Positions 1-12,434 are shown, numbered from the stretch's first letter. The stretch is 64,000 nucleotides of DNA from Cryptomeria japonica (GCF_030272615.1 NC_081414.1:827055396-827119395); one strand, 5' to 3'. Notes: generated by a model from the sequence alone, not told the origin. Made by a program: numbers and translations.

Positions 1-894
1 AAAATTTACGATATATTTAGTAGTCTCAGCAAAATCAGGAATAAAACGTCTTAGAAAGTTCACCTGTCCAAAGAAGGACCTCACTCCATTTTTGTTGGAA
101 GGAAGACTGAGTTGTTGCATTGCTTTTACCCTTTGTTGATCTACCTTCACTCCCTCCTGTGAAACAATATGTCTCAGAATTTTTCCTTCTATGACACCAG
201 AAACTGACTTTTTAGGATTTAACGATACTCCATGTTCTCTGCATCTCACTAGTACCTTCCTCAAATCCTGCACATGATGTTTCCTCTTCTTGGAGAAAAC
301 TATCAAATCATCTAAATACACCACAATGATCTTATCGCTCAAATGCCCAAAGGAAAGGTCCATCGCTCTTTGAAACATTTCCCCTTCATTGATCGATCCA
401 AAAGGCATTCTATTATATGCAACGGTGCCCCAGGGAGTTATATAGGTTGTCTTGTGTTGATCTTGCTCTGAGACACTAATTTGGTTATATCTAGAGAATC
501 CATCCAACATGGACATCATCTCTGATCCTGAAACAATTTGTAAAATATGGTCCATTGCTGGTAGAGGATAATTATCCTTCAGGCTTGCTTGCTTTAAGTT
601 TATAAAATTAACACAGATTCATATTTCACCATTTTTCTTGAACCAAAATGATATTAGCAATCCAGGTGGAATGATGTAAAGGATAAATAATTCGGGCTTT
701 CAACATCATGTCGACCTCATGGAAGATCGCCTCTGCTACTTTTGGATTAAAATTCCTCAACTTCTACCAGAAAGGATTGACACCTGGTATCAAAGGAATG
801 TGATGCTGGAAATTACCATTCCTAAAATTCTTTAAATCATCATAGCACCATGCAAATACATCTTTGAGCTCAACCAACAAGTTGATGAATCTTC
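1..894 (-). pseudogene. G1 Ty3/gypsy reverse transcriptase fragment
   Basis: Minus-strand translation gives a Ty3/gypsy reverse transcriptase. From the right: a pre-RT stretch (LLVELKDVFAW), the palm with NYPLPAMDHI and MLDGFSRYNQI, the MPFG motif, the catalytic box VYLDDLIVFSKK near 303-330, and the start of the connection region (FLRRFIPDF) at the window edge. The YLDD aspartates are intact, but stops and frameshifts occur around 590-780, so it is dead as a reading frame. It continues beyond the left edge. The piece upstream of it lies at 10892-11756, on the other side of the CACTA insertion, and the reading frame matches across the gap once one copy of the TTT duplication is discounted. 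Family assignment is firm; the lineage within Ty3/gypsy is not. Confidence 0.9.
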
Positions 895-897
895 TTT

Positions 898-1290
898 CAC
901 TAGTACATTCGGGTCAAAATTTCGACGACAAATCGTTGTCATTCCGATGCAATTTCGTCGCACTACCGACAAAAATAGCCATCAAAAACTTTTTGTCGGA
1001 AGTTCCGACTATCCTTGTGGTCGTCACAATTCTGACATCCTCTCTAACCTTTTTGACGGCTGCCATGGATGGTCATACCTAGAAAGAATACCGTCGCGAT
1101 CTCGGCCTACCGTCGGAATTCCGACATCAAAGGGTAAAAATTCTGACAAGGATACTATGCATCCAACGACACTCCTCTGTCGGAATTATGATGGCCCCAA
1201 AAGAGTTCCGACGAGGATGCTGTGCATCCAATGACAGTCCTCTATCAAAATTTTTACCCTTTGATGTCGGAATTCTGACGGTAGGCCAAT
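898..1290. repeat. CACTA left terminal and subterminal repeats
   Basis: The terminal inverted repeat is at 898-929. It is followed by about a dozen copies, in both orientations, of a GTCGGA or TCCGAC core, several joined as GTCGGAATTCCGAC. The right end (10775-10888) has fewer copies. Dense short inverted motifs next to the TIR are the known binding-site layout for CACTA accessory transposase proteins; binding here is inference. Confidence 0.75.
1106..1285. repeat. Inverted repeat within CACTA subterminal region
   Basis: The arm at 1106-1147 (begins CCTACCGTCGGAATT) is nearly the exact reverse complement of 1245-1285 (ends GAATTCTGACGGTAGG), about 40 nt with only a few mismatches. The spacer holds a direct repeat of about 33 bp whose copies both contain TGCATCCAA. 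The DNA or RNA could form a long hairpin. Confidence 0.85.
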
Positions 1291-1318
1291 TTTTTGGAAA
1301 AAAAAAAATTATAGAAAA

Positions 1319-1475
1319 AGATTTCTCTACTATCTCTCTTCTCTATCCCTCTCTACTATCTCTCTTCTCTCTTCCCTCTCTAGGTCTCTTTCTCCATCCC
1401 TCTCTTCTTCTCTCCCTCTCTACTTCTCTTTCTCTACCCTCTCCAGGTCATTATCTCTTCCTCTCACCCTCTCTC
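1319..1475 (+). repeat. CT-rich low-complexity tract
   Basis: About 155 bp of almost pure pyrimidine (TCTCTACTATCTCTCTT-like units, CCCTCTCT) just inside the CACTA subterminal region. It forms part of a short open frame that I do not consider coding. Confidence 0.85.
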
Positions 1476-1499
1476 ATCAAAAGAGAAATAAAAACTTGC

Positions 1500-4400
1500 A
1501 TGGCCTTATAATTGATGAGTTGAAGTTTGAGTTTAACATTTTGGAGATAATTTTCTTAGACTATTCAATGCCCATTCTAACTAAGGTCAATCAAAATTCA
1601 AGATAAACCTGTGGTAAAGATGAGGATCTCGAGTTCATTGGTAGAGGACTCCACTTTTGATGGGAGAAAACCCTAGTATTTAGTTTGGTAAGCTCTAGTC
1701 GAAGGTGCAGTATGATAGCCATGTAGAAGGAGAACCATGACATGTTGCAAAATTAGAAGGGAAATTCTAACAAAGAGTAGCTACGTGTTTGGAACATTCA
1801 AAGCATTTCATGTCTGGGCTAGCTATCTTCTTTACTCTAGTCTATGATTTCACATTTTTGAGAAAGAGTGATTTGTATGGATGGTTTGTTTGTTTCAAAT
1901 GAAGTATAGTCCAGCCTCCACCAAAATAACAATGACAGTAAGGACTAGTAGAGTAGTCTGTTAGAAGGTTTAGACATTGATAAAGGTGTCTAGGTTTTCC
2001 CCAATTCTTGAATAGCATTAATAGATAATCATAAGTATAGCAAGGAATAGATTACTTAGAGCTTGTAATGAAGAAGGTTTTTGAATTAAAAAGACAATGA
2101 TAAGAGTTTTTTTACGGTTCAAAACACAAAGACAATCACAACAGAAAATCACAAGTTATAGGGTTACATTGAGTAGGTTTGATTGATTATTGAAGAATAT
2201 ATTGTGTTTCTCTATCAATAAATAAGAGGTCTCAAGAAGCTAAAGACAATGAAAACTAATTGATGGGCAACCTTTTCACTGTCAAGAAGTGATTGCCTCA
2301 GATGAAAGTAGTGATAAATGTCACTATCAACAAAAGAACAACCAATAAATGATAAATTTGCAGTGAGATCATAGTGCCTAAATCAGTCTAAAAGCTTATA
2401 AGGATCAGAACCAAGCCATATAAGCTTCAAGAACAATTTGAGAGCATTAAAGACATCTACTAGACATTAGATATTGTCAAATCAATGACACATAGTAGCC
2501 TCATTACAGTCTTATGTTGTATTAAATAGCAAAAGGCAAGTCTAAGATAGTGTTATAAGGTGTGTGAGAGTCTTCAACATGGATAACTGATAGGTATAAC
2601 ATTGAGAGCAGCAATATATGAGATTTGATGAATGACAGTTGCCATGATATGGAGATGATAGTGTCAAGTATCACTGTCAAAGCATGAATAGAGGTCCTAA
2701 TCTGAGTTTTTTCAAGAGAGAACAATAAATATGAAGCACCAAGGTCTACAGTTAGATCAGAGACAACCATCTAGCAGCCCAAAAAAGAATCAAAAGGTTG
2801 TGAAAGGTCAAAATCATAGTATTTCCATAGCCCATGAAGTTCTAGAAGATGTGCAAGGGCAGTTCATAGTGCAAGGTCATAGGTATTTAGTGTCATAATT
2901 ATTTTCTTCACCCCCAGATCTTGATGAAAGATAAAAGGATGCCATGACACAAAGTGAAAAGTCTATAGCACTGATAAATAGATTAGCATTATGTCATATG
3001 CATACAAGACACCATGAAGCAGATTTGATAGTAATAAAGCTATAGCAGTCATCAACTCAAGCATAATGAAGGCATGGACACTGAGCATGCAAAAATATAA
3101 TTGATAACAATGGTGAAATGATTAATGTTGTATCACAATTTGATATCAAACTGCCTATGAAGATGGTTGTTTAAAGGTTTAGTGTTGGTTTTAAAGGTGA
3201 AAACATTGCATGAGGTCTGCCACCATAAAGGAAATACAAAGCTACAAATAAGATAGTGACCATTCAAAGATAAAGCTACAAAGAACTATCAAAGAAACCA
3301 CAGTCCAATGAAGAATCAAGAGACAACAAGCCTAAGTGTAGTCTCAAATATTTGAAAATGTCATTATGGATAGTTAAGAAAAATAAATGCATTCATGATA
3401 TTTGCACTCAACAAAAGAGAAGGGTTTGTATTCATCAAAGATTAGTTGAAACACTTGTGAGAGAGAGATCAATATCCATCAAGCCATAAATAAGACAATC
3501 ACCATTACAAAGCACGATGAGTCAAAAAGGCAATCAAGAATTATCAGTTCAAAGGATCAATAGGTAAATCTTCTCTTGGTTATAACCTCTAGTGATGGTG
3601 TATAGGATCCCTATTCCAATCTCAATGTGCCAAAGCTTGATGAGAAGTCATGGATTAGAAGTTACAAATGCCTTAAACAGTTTTCTATTGAGAGAAGCCA
3701 TATAGTCAAATCAAGACTCAAATCCACAATGGTAAGATACAAACAATGATGATAGTCAAGGAGTCATTCATTTTAGGGTTTTCATAAAATTTTAGAATAT
3801 GGTATGAGCAGTCCAAAGAACTATGACACTTCACTGAAAGGAGCAACATATCAGTCCTTATTGGCATCAAATTATACAAATGACAACTAGGGATGAAGCT
3901 ATAGGAGACAATCACTATCTTAGTTTAAGACCCTAGAACAATATAGCCCCAATGGAGAAAGCAAAAATCAAAACATAGGAGAAGTCCTAGAATCCCACTA
4001 AAATCTTATTTGCAGTCGCAAAGTTGCAAGATCAAAAACATATAATGGTAAAGATGACCTAGGGTTCTCTTTTTATTATTGAGACAATATTATGTGAATA
4101 TGATAGTTTAGCAGTCCTCGAATGCATGTGAGTAGTCCCAATGAAGAAACAATACCATCAGGGTATTAGAATAATTTTTGAAACCTGCAATCATGTTAGA
4201 CAAGTATTGAAAGTATAATTCATAGAGCAACCATTTCAACTAGGTTTAGATAGCATATATTCATAACTATTTCAATTTTATGTGAACTACATAATATCTA
4301 TAATGCATAATTGGAGTTAAACCATAATAGGGCTTGGATGAGAAACATGATAGGGCACCCGAAGCTATCCACATGCTAAGCCCAAGAGTGGATATACCAT

Positions 4401-5180
4401 CCCTCTTGGCCCCATGTGGCAGTCCGCCATCCATATGAGGTGGTGTGCTTAGTGGGTAAACTTGTACCTGCCCTCCCTATCCATGCTACCTTATCCAGCC
4501 TTCTATGATTGAGACCCCTTTAATCACAATGGTAGAGGTTGATGGGGAAACCACAATTACATTATGTAGGATCTCCTACCCTATCTCATTGAATTCATTC
4601 CTACACCAAGTGACTACGAACAAAAGTGTAGGTATTTAACAACAATGACATGGTCCATGGACTAGTGATCCTCCTCTTGATACTCCATCTACAAATGAGA
4701 ACATCTCTTGTACATGTTGATACTTCATAATTAAAAGTTGCTTCTTCTAGAACTTTCCATGATTCTTTGCAATAGGATTATATGTCTTCTAGATTCACCC
4801 CACTAGGACACAATCATATCAAGCATCTTTACTTTTTTGAAAAGTAGACCACATTTCAGATCTAGATGACACCATAATGACTTTGATTTCCTCTTGCAAG
4901 ATATTCCTCCATCATGTATTGCTTCATCGAAGTTCAAATTTGCTTCTTCAAGGGCTCTCAATGATTCTCTATATAGGATTCTTCGTGTCTATGAGATCCA
5001 CTTCATTGGGAGGCCTACTTAAACATTTCACATCTATTTGTGGACTCTCACCTTTCAAACATTTCACATCTTATAATTGAGCTTCGCTTTGTTTTGAGAA
5101 TAGTTTAATATTCTCTACTTAACAGGGCCAACCACGTGAAGGTGGAAGCTCATTTGGCCCATCCCCCCCGCTAACATCAC
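1500..5180. other. CACTA interior, no gene recognised
   Basis: AT-rich sequence with only short, compositionally biased open frames on either strand (for example 2522-2770 and 3718-3915, minus). No conserved domain or repeat array recognised. It may be captured or decayed DNA inside the CACTA element. Confidence 0.5.
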
Positions 5181-5182
5181 TC

Positions 5183-5396
5183 TAAATTCCCCATTAACAT
5201 CTAACATTCATTCATTCTTTCATCCATTATTAAAATATAACATTCATTCATTATCACATAACATTCATTAACACATAAAATTCATTAACTTTCATTAAAA
5301 TGCAACATTCATCAATAATCATCAACACATATCATTCATGAACATTCATTAGCACATAATTACATTCATTACACATAAAAATCAATCATTATCAAA
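5183..5396. repeat. Degenerate ATTCATT/ACATTCATTAA tandem repeat
   Basis: Imperfect repetition of units such as CATTCATTAACACATAA and TAACATTCATTCATTATC over about 210 bp, inside the CACTA element and just downstream of the transposase remnant. Confidence 0.75.
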
Positions 5397-5411
5397 TAAG
5401 GTAGATTACAA

Positions 5412-7441
5412 TCATTTCTTTCTTTGTTTTTTCTTTGAAGCTATGAAAAGACTAAGTGGAACATCGGTTTCTTCATCATTTCCCCCATCTGTGGATGTTA
5501 TGCCCTCTTCTCGTGCTCTTGATGTATGCCTAGTCATATACAAAGGATGAGGATGCTGAACCAAAGGGGGGTCCTCTGCAATAACAAAGAATTGGGTTAA
5601 ATTCAAAACACTTTTTTATTATTGTTACAAGTATTTCATTAATTTAAAGAACACAATCGTTACCCTCTTTACTTGATGGGGCCACATCATCTTCCACATC
5701 ATTTTGTCTAGCCTCAACCTCGACATGATGAGCACCCTCTAGATCCTCTGTTGTTGAAATATGAAACGTTACATTAATCAATACACCAATTGCAATTAAA
5801 TTTGTTTAAAGGAATAACAGTGGTCCTCTTTACCTGATTGGGGAACATCACTTTCCTAATGTTGTCTACCTGGATCATGCTTCACTTGGTCACCACTGAC
5901 TACATGCTCTAAAATATTAACAATAAAGGTTACATTAATTACTACACTAATTTTCAATTTAAGATGTTTAATTGTATTAATAATTACATAAAAAAATTTG
6001 AATAGCAAATGAATACCTCCACTACTAGGATGCACATCCGGACCTTCATGTACAGGTTCTGTTCCATGATTATCATGCTGCATTCCAATGTCACGTGCAG
6101 TGTTATCATTGCTTGCTTATTTAAAAAAAATATAGTCACTTTGTGTTGAAACTTAACATCAAATAGATTATTGGTTAAGTATTCAATTTGAAATAATTTT
6201 CATTTAGCTTAATTACCATTGTGACAGATGCATCAGAGTCTCGTGCTTTCCCACTCAATTCTCGTAGTCATTCAACCACAGTGATATAGCCTTGCTGGTA
6301 GCCAATTCTTTTGTCATCTTCCATGGGTGCTCTATTGAATTCAGAGCCCTGCATTTTTGCTTAGTATTGTGAATTTTTCTTGTATTGTTTGATCAAAAAA
6401 AAATTGTTTACAATTTATAAATATTTTGATGTGATACTTAATTTACTGATTCTTACAATTTGTGCAGCAAGTTTCATATAACCACCAGAGCCGAGTTTGT
6501 GTTGCCCATGCTTTTCTTGTCTTGCCTTGGTTGCCTTTGACGCATCACTCAATCTATGAAAAGTTTGAAATATGTTAGATTATATAAATATAATGAATAA
6601 TTAGTACATATTCACATTCTTAATAGTATCACATACCTTCTTCTGGCGTCTAGTGGTGTATTTCCTTTTTTCCTTTCAATTCTCTCCTTTGCATCCAAAA
6701 TCAAGTCCTTTCACTCCCTCTCTGGAATCATGGGGGGATGCTCATACTTTACGTTCTTCTCTAAATGTGTTCTGTATTGGTCCCTCACATACTTCAGATA
6801 TGTGCCAGCTTTTTCCAGGAGCTTAGTCTTGTCGAATGTGTCATTTCCAAACAACCCTACCATACGGTTTGTGAGTTCATCTTTTAACTTTTTTTCTTGG
6901 TCATTCCACCTTTAAAGCAAAAACAAACCTGTTAGATTTAGAAAGAAACTGAAGCTACCTTTGATATAGTTCAAGAAATGGATAAAAGGAAAACTATTCT
7001 AGCAATGATATGAAATCAAAATAGTGGATAAGAATTAGTTCACATATGATGTTCCACCTTTTACGTATGGTGGGCCCAAATATCTGCAATGAAATTTCAT
7101 TAAGATTTTTATAAAAAATATCATTTCCTGCAAAAAAAACATGGGATCATTAGTCCAAAATGAGTGATCAGTAAGTAAATTACAATTAGACTATATATAA
7201 TAATATTTTAAAAGTACCTGGAACCTTCTGTATCTTCAAGGGAATCAATTCTTCGTCGCTCACCACCAATGTGGCCTGCAACATTCCCGTACTAGCAATA
7301 CGGGAAGATACCTAGTCTTTAAGCCCTTACAAATTTTGCAGGGACAATAACATTTCCCATCACCTTTTCTTTTCAAGTTAGACCATAATCTAGCAATTGT
7401 CTCCTTATTTTGTTCTTCACTGATATTATCTAACATGGTTT
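5412..7441 (-). pseudogene. Degenerate plant CACTA transposase (Ptta/En/Spm type), multi-exon
   Basis: Best-preserved exon 6637-6909 encodes a basic, Lys/Glu-rich segment (WNDQEKKLKDELTNRMVGLF, later YLKYVRDQYRTHLEKN) and has a TGA in place of the expected Trp in the RE-W-KDLI stretch. It is followed by a GTATGTG donor. The next exon, 6457-6553, reads LSDASKATKARQEKHGQHKLGSGG, a stretch like the plant transposase Ptta/En/Spm domain, and joins in phase. A third exon, 6217-6348 (GSEFNRAPMEDDKRIGYQQG), contains a TGA. Upstream exons near 7030-7085 and 7266-7441 include a CYCPCKICKG cysteine cluster resembling a transposase-associated zinc region, with a frameshift. Smaller acidic or Ser-rich exons follow at 5856-6083 and 5412-5606. 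It probably encoded a protein acting on the CACTA ends; it is inactive now. Exon borders are tentative; family assignment is by residue pattern. Confidence 0.7.
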
Positions 7442-8340
7442 TTCTTCACAAGCAAAAAAATCAGGCTATGGAAACTTCAGTGCAAAAGCTTCACAAAAAT
7501 TTCAAATCAAACCAAAACCATTGAACTTAATAGAGAACGTATTTAATGTAGCTGATTGTGTGAATTTCTGAGCATTGTGTCTACAAATTCTTACTAAAAG
7601 TTTGCCTATTGCAGACTTTCTGAGAGACATTTTTGAGTATTCTAAGCAAAGCATTTATTTTAACATACACTTATTCATCCACATTGCAGGGATAACAATA
7701 CAAGGCTCACATATTGGTCTAAGAGGATGCCATGGTCTCACAAAGTAACCAAGAACCATATGAAATGATGGCCATCTTGAATCCACACACAACTAGGGAG
7801 GATCCATACGATTATGTATGACTTCCCCCTTGTTTGTTTAATGGGATTAGCCAGCTCCAAGACATAGCTGTCAATAATCACTAAGAATGTACAAGTGGAT
7901 CGTAGCTACCCATACAACAAACACTTTCCCCTATCCTCAAATTTTCCCAATGTTTGATTCCTTATATACACTCATCCAAGGTTATCTATGTCGATCTTGG
8001 TGAGGAATCACATCATAACAAAGAAGGCAACATTTAAAAATAGCAAGAGTTTCACTAAACTACCAAAGATCATAAATATTGAAAGAAAGAAAAAATAGTA
8101 ACAATAATAAGTCAAATAAATATGTTCAATTCCAATAGCAAATCAAACATAGCCATAATAACTACACAATAGAGAAAACTCACAATAGTGATTAAACTAA
8201 TTCAAACAAGATAAAATAAAATTGTTGGCCCATGCAACAAAGATGAGAGATCATCAATAATTAAAGGAAACTTCACAATCCTTAAAAGTGCACATTACAT
8301 AACTATACAACTAGAAATTGTGGCTAAATAGAGTGAAGAT
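7442..8340. other. CACTA interior, no gene recognised
   Basis: AT-rich sequence upstream of the transposase remnant. It could contain its promoter and 5' exons, but I see no convincing TATA box or conserved coding stretch. Confidence 0.4.
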
Positions 8341-8344
8341 TCAT

Positions 8345-8645
8345 CATGACTCCAATAATAGTCCCTCATGTGTGCATTTGTGGCATGAACACAAAAACTC
8401 CCACATGGCATGGCCATGTACCTAATGGAGAAGACATGCCTAGGCTACATGCCCAAAAAACATGACTATAATAATAGTCCCTCATGCATGCATTTGTGGC
8501 CTGCATACTACAAATCCTAACATATCATGGCAATACACCTCATAGAGAAGACACACCTAGGGCCACATTGCACATAGCAATGTGCCTCACAAAGAAGACA
8601 TGCATAGGGCACATGCCACATAGCAATGTGTCTTATGGAAAAATG
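8345..8645. repeat. Imperfect tandem repeat, about 117-bp unit
   Basis: A unit beginning CATGACTCCAATAATAGTCC at 8345 recurs at 8461 (CATGACTATAATAATAGTCC). Sub-units such as GAGAAGACATGCCTAGG and CACATAGCAATGTG repeat further within 8420-8640. Confidence 0.7.
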
Positions 8646-10770
8646 TGCATGCATGTCACAAACCAAAGCTATATGTATACATCATGAGGCACATTCATAT
8701 GTTATCAAACACAACCTATTGTATCTAACATGAGTTCCTCTCTACATGTGTGCAGACCTTCCAACACTAATCACCACTAAGAAGGAATAATATAAAATGC
8801 ATCTTCAAATATTTGTGTGTGTGTGTGGAATTGTGTCTTTGAACCCAAATTGCTACCATCAACAACATGTTACCATCACCTACACTATATCAAAACATAA
8901 GTATGGTGTGACATCATATCTATTTGAAACACATGCAAACATGAAAATCATCATAGCATGACAAAAATCAATCTCCACATGTTGGAACAAAGATATAAAT
9001 AAGATAATAGGGTAAGAGGAAACCCGTACCAAGAACCATATACCAACTATCGGCAATGCCATCAAGATAAATGTAGGATAGGATACCACTATGAGCCATC
9101 CAATGGTCCATTCTATGAGGAGAACTAGGGGATACTATCTTTGAAAGGTGTGGTCAATAGAGATAATCCCTACTAATGCCACAATATGTCACCATAGCTT
9201 CTTGAGTTTTCCATTCTTCTACTTAACACCACATTTATTGAGTTCCTCAATAATGAGGTTGGTTCTCAATAGGATGCACAAACATGTAAACACACAAGCA
9301 TGGTTTCATCATACTTGTACATCAATACAAATTCATTTTTCTAGTTAATTACTTAGTGTAAAAATAACTCCATTACATAACATAGGGCAATAATCACCAT
9401 AAGTTTTCAAATAAACTGCCCAAACATCAATTGGAGTTACCCTTTCTAAGGTACAAACATAATTTATTTATAACTTCAAAATTAAAATAATCACAATACA
9501 TCCAAATAAGTTCAATAGTGCATGGAAATAGACAACATGATCCATAATTAAACCCATAAATTACACTAACTGGATATCCTAATAAAATGGTGTCTCAAAT
9601 AATAGAGATTATGCTGGACCTATAATAGAGATTTGGACTTTGTTTCATCATACACAAGCATGGTTTCATCATACTTGTATCCAAATACACCATCCATAGA
9701 TAGGTACTCAGTACCACAATCTCATGGGTACCCTTTTAGCTGAATTTACCCTATATTTAGGTGAATCTACCCTTGTATCATTCCTTGATCTAGTATGTCA
9801 TTCCACCAATCAATAATTTTTCCATATTCTTGTGAGAATACACTATCCCTTAGGTGAATATGCCATATCCTTAAATGAATCCTCCTTGTCATCATCCTAA
9901 GTCCTCTTTTTGTTAAGTCTTATCCCTTCGTCTTTAGGAAAATCCACCTCTCACTATGTGAATCTGCTTAGTCTCTTAGGTGAATCTATTTAATCCAATT
10001 GACCCACTCTCACAATCACAACCTATTTAATCCTATTCCCCACATTCCCCTCCTCAATAACCTCTGAAAATGGAATCACCAATCTCTACCCTAAACCTCA
10101 TACTACTAATCTCCCTCATTCCCCTCACATATACATCCTCTCCTCCCTCCTCAGCCCTCACCCTAACTCTGAGGCACAGACCCAACTCAAACACCACACA
10201 CAGTCCCGATATCCACCCACCCCTGCTTTCCTCGTCTGGTATCTAGTTTCTATCTATCCCCGAGTAATGGTTTACCCACCTTCCTATTCATGGATTAGCG
10301 GTTCCAGCTTCCATCCATATATGGAATGGCAAGTTTCTCGATTTTGGTTGTACAACTATCAAACTATAGGTAGGGTGGGATAGCAATAGTTTCAAGAAGT
10401 AATAGTTGCTTGGACACTCGGACCCGAAGACACAACAACCAATTCCAATCATGGGGTAGCATCAAAGCATAATCGAAGGGGGTTTTAATCGCAAAATGGG
10501 GTAGCATACACATGATATGTGAACTGTATGATGGAATACCTCAAAGAGATGTCATTTCATGGAATTTTAAGATCACAGGACATGCACAAAATGGATTAAT
10601 TCAAAAAAAAAAACTAGTTGCGAAAAAAAATTAGTTGCCTTCATTGAAAAACAAAGAGTTCTTACCTTACTTGTGCAGACATCACTCCAGCGGGGGGGGC
10701 AAGGAGGCAAGACAGCTTTGGTTTGCTTTCAAAATGAAAATGCCTTGTGTTTTTTTTTTAAATAAAATGC
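8646..10770. other. CACTA interior, no gene recognised; short direct duplication
   Basis: No coding domain recognised. A stretch of about 28 bp (ACACAAGCATGGTTTCATCA...) occurs at about 9291-9318 and again at 9651-9679. From 9740 to 10000 the motif TTAGGTGAATCTAC and variants recur loosely (for example TTAGGTGAATA), perhaps old subterminal-type repeats. Confidence 0.45.
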
Positions 10771-10856
10771 CCGAGGTCGTCGAAATTCTGACAAACACGA
10801 GCATTTAAAAAAAAAAAATCAAATTTTTATACAATGCTCCTTGTCTGTCGGAAACC

Positions 10857-10888
10857 TCCATCAGAATTTGACCCCAAATGTATTAGTG
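10857..10888. repeat. CACTA right terminal inverted repeat
   Basis: On the minus strand this begins CACTAATACATTTGGGGTCA and matches the left terminus at 898 with a few mismatches. It is followed directly by the TTT target duplication. Confidence 0.9.
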
Positions 10889-10891
10889 TTT

Positions 10892-11759
10892 TCTCCTCTT
10901 CAAAACAACATTTTCCCAAATTAACAAATTTAGGATCCTCCTTAGTACCAATGTTAATTTGCTCATACTCACCAGAATTTTAAATTGTAGGAGCCTCTTT
11001 CTCCCCTTCCTTAATATACCCGTCTTTCCTATCAAAAAGGCTTTCAAGAGAAACTAAACCCTTTGGGATTTTATTTCCTTTCAATTGTAACATTCCATCA
11101 TGCAGTTCCTCTAGTGTATTGGGAGAAAACTCTTTACAACTTGCCTTCGATCCTTCATAAAACAAAGATGTAAAAACCTTAGCACAGTGTAAAAAGTTCT
11201 GAATCTGTTTATCATTTTCAAACACTTGCCAGGATTTAGAATTGCTAGGTACACTGGGTCTATAAACTAATTCCACCTTGTAAGTATTAGTTGTGAAATC
11301 TAGATGAGTCACTAATAAAGATGCGGATACTGCCAGAGAATCCGCCTTCGAGTTAAACTCCCTTGGTACTGCTTCAATTGAGAAAGCATCAAATGCTTCG
11401 ATCTCATCCCAAACACAATTCCTGTAATGTTTCAATCTCTCAATTTTAACAGCAAATAAACCTCTCACTTGTTTAACAATAAGTTCAGCATCAGCTCTTA
11501 CTTTCAACATTTTGATCTGTAATCTCCTCACTTCAGCAAGACCTAATAACAAAGCTTCATATTCGGCCATATTATTCATGTTTTGGAATTCCAATCTGAA
11601 AGCATAAGGAATAACTTTACCTTGGGTAGGTATTAATACAACCCCGACCCCCAAACCAGAAGATGAACAACTCCCATCAAATTCCATAGACCAGAGTTCA
11701 TCTGACATACCTAAATCTATAGCCTTTTTCTCCCCTTGAGGATCAGCTGATATCATATA
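10892..11759 (-). pseudogene. G1 RNase H domain and pre-RT linker
   Basis: A 258-codon open frame (11756-10980) begins with an RNase H fold of the archaeal/plant type added to Tat-like retroelements: FDGSCSSSGLG (first Asp), AEYEALLLGL (Glu), RADAELIVKQV (second Asp) and NSKADSLAV (last Asp), so the DEDD set is complete. The C-terminal third is the linker known from plant gypsy polyproteins just before reverse transcriptase (LKGNKIPKGLVSLESLFD). After one TAA, the frame continues with an INIGTKEDPKFVNLG-like pre-RT motif up to the CACTA insertion at 10891. RNase H thus lies between protease and reverse transcriptase here, rather than after reverse transcriptase. A stop also separates it from the protease frame upstream. 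Domain identity is firm; the reason for the order is not known from this window. Confidence 0.85.
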
Positions 11760-11762
11760 ATT

Positions 11763-12416
11763 TCAAAAACCATAATCTTGATACAAAATTTGAGCTTTCG
11801 GATCATCTGAGGGAAAGACTGTGTATTTAGCTTTTGTTTCAGGGTGCAAAATAACTCTCTGTTTTCCAACTGTGATCATTGCCTGAGACCAATCCATTCT
11901 AATTTCCCCTCCCATATCTTTACAGAATGTGTGACTCAACAACATGCCATAACTAGCAGAGATGTCAACCACTAGAATTTTCAACTTAATTCTCTTGTCA
12001 GGGTGTGCTACTAAAGTGACCTGGGCATCCTTAATCTTCCCTAATAAAGGAACTTGCTTGGAATCCATGGAGTAACATTTGCCAATTAAGGTTAAACCTA
12101 AAGATTTTTCTACGACCGAGGGCATGACATAATCTGATGCTCCTGAATCTATTATACAATTGCTCAATTTATGCCTATTAATATATAAGGACACATAGAA
12201 AGGTTCTGGTTTATTTTCAAGATTAGGTTCAACCAATTCAGCTTGTTGAGGAATAGTTCTCGATGAGACTTTGGGAATTACTAAAGCAAGACTGACATTT
12301 TCGTGTGCTAGAGAATCGCCATTCACTGGCATTTGGGTTTCACTTGCTAAGGCATGAGCATCATTTCCTTTGATAAATTCAACTAGTCTATCTAACTCTT
12401 TTGGGTTCAATTTCAA
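11763..12416 (-). pseudogene. G1 retropepsin (aspartic protease) region
   Basis: A 217-codon open frame. The segment NCIIDSGASDYVMPSVVEK has the D-S-G-A catalytic motif of a retroviral-type aspartic protease, followed by LLGKIKDAQVTL (flap region) and KILVVDISASYGMLLSHTF, the equivalent of the usual LLGRPW motif. The N-terminal part (LNPKELDRLVEFIKG) is linker from gag. The protein would cleave the G1 polyprotein as a homodimer. It is separated from the gag piece by a stop near 12433 and from RNase H by a stop at 11760-11762, so it is not functional as a fused frame, although the protease core is uninterrupted. Confidence 0.85.
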
Positions 12417-12434
12417 ATACTCAGCCAGAGTGAT

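Larger units (their letters stand above)
898..10888. mobile_element. CACTA (En/Spm) transposon, 9.99 kb, inserted in G1
   Basis: The element starts CACTAGTACATTCGGGTC and ends in the reverse complement of CACTAATACATTTGGGG, so it has CACTA termini and an imperfect terminal inverted repeat of about 25-30 bp. It is flanked by TTT at 895-897 and 10889-10891, the 3-bp duplication typical of this superfamily. Both ends carry clusters of GTCGGA/TCCGAC motifs, the usual subterminal transposase-binding type of repeat. The interior has a decayed plant transposase on the minus strand (5412-7441) and otherwise non-coding AT-rich DNA. The insertion splits the start of the G1 reverse transcriptase region. 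With no intact transposase it is probably non-autonomous now. Boundaries are seen directly; mobility is inference. Confidence 0.92.

Noticed and set aside
864..1511. Open frames in the CACTA left end as genes
   Set aside because: They run through subterminal repeats and a CT tract; composition explains the lack of stops.
10980..11756. Stand-alone host RNase H gene
   Set aside because: It is followed by the retroelement pre-RT linker and preceded by retropepsin in the same strand, so it belongs to G1.
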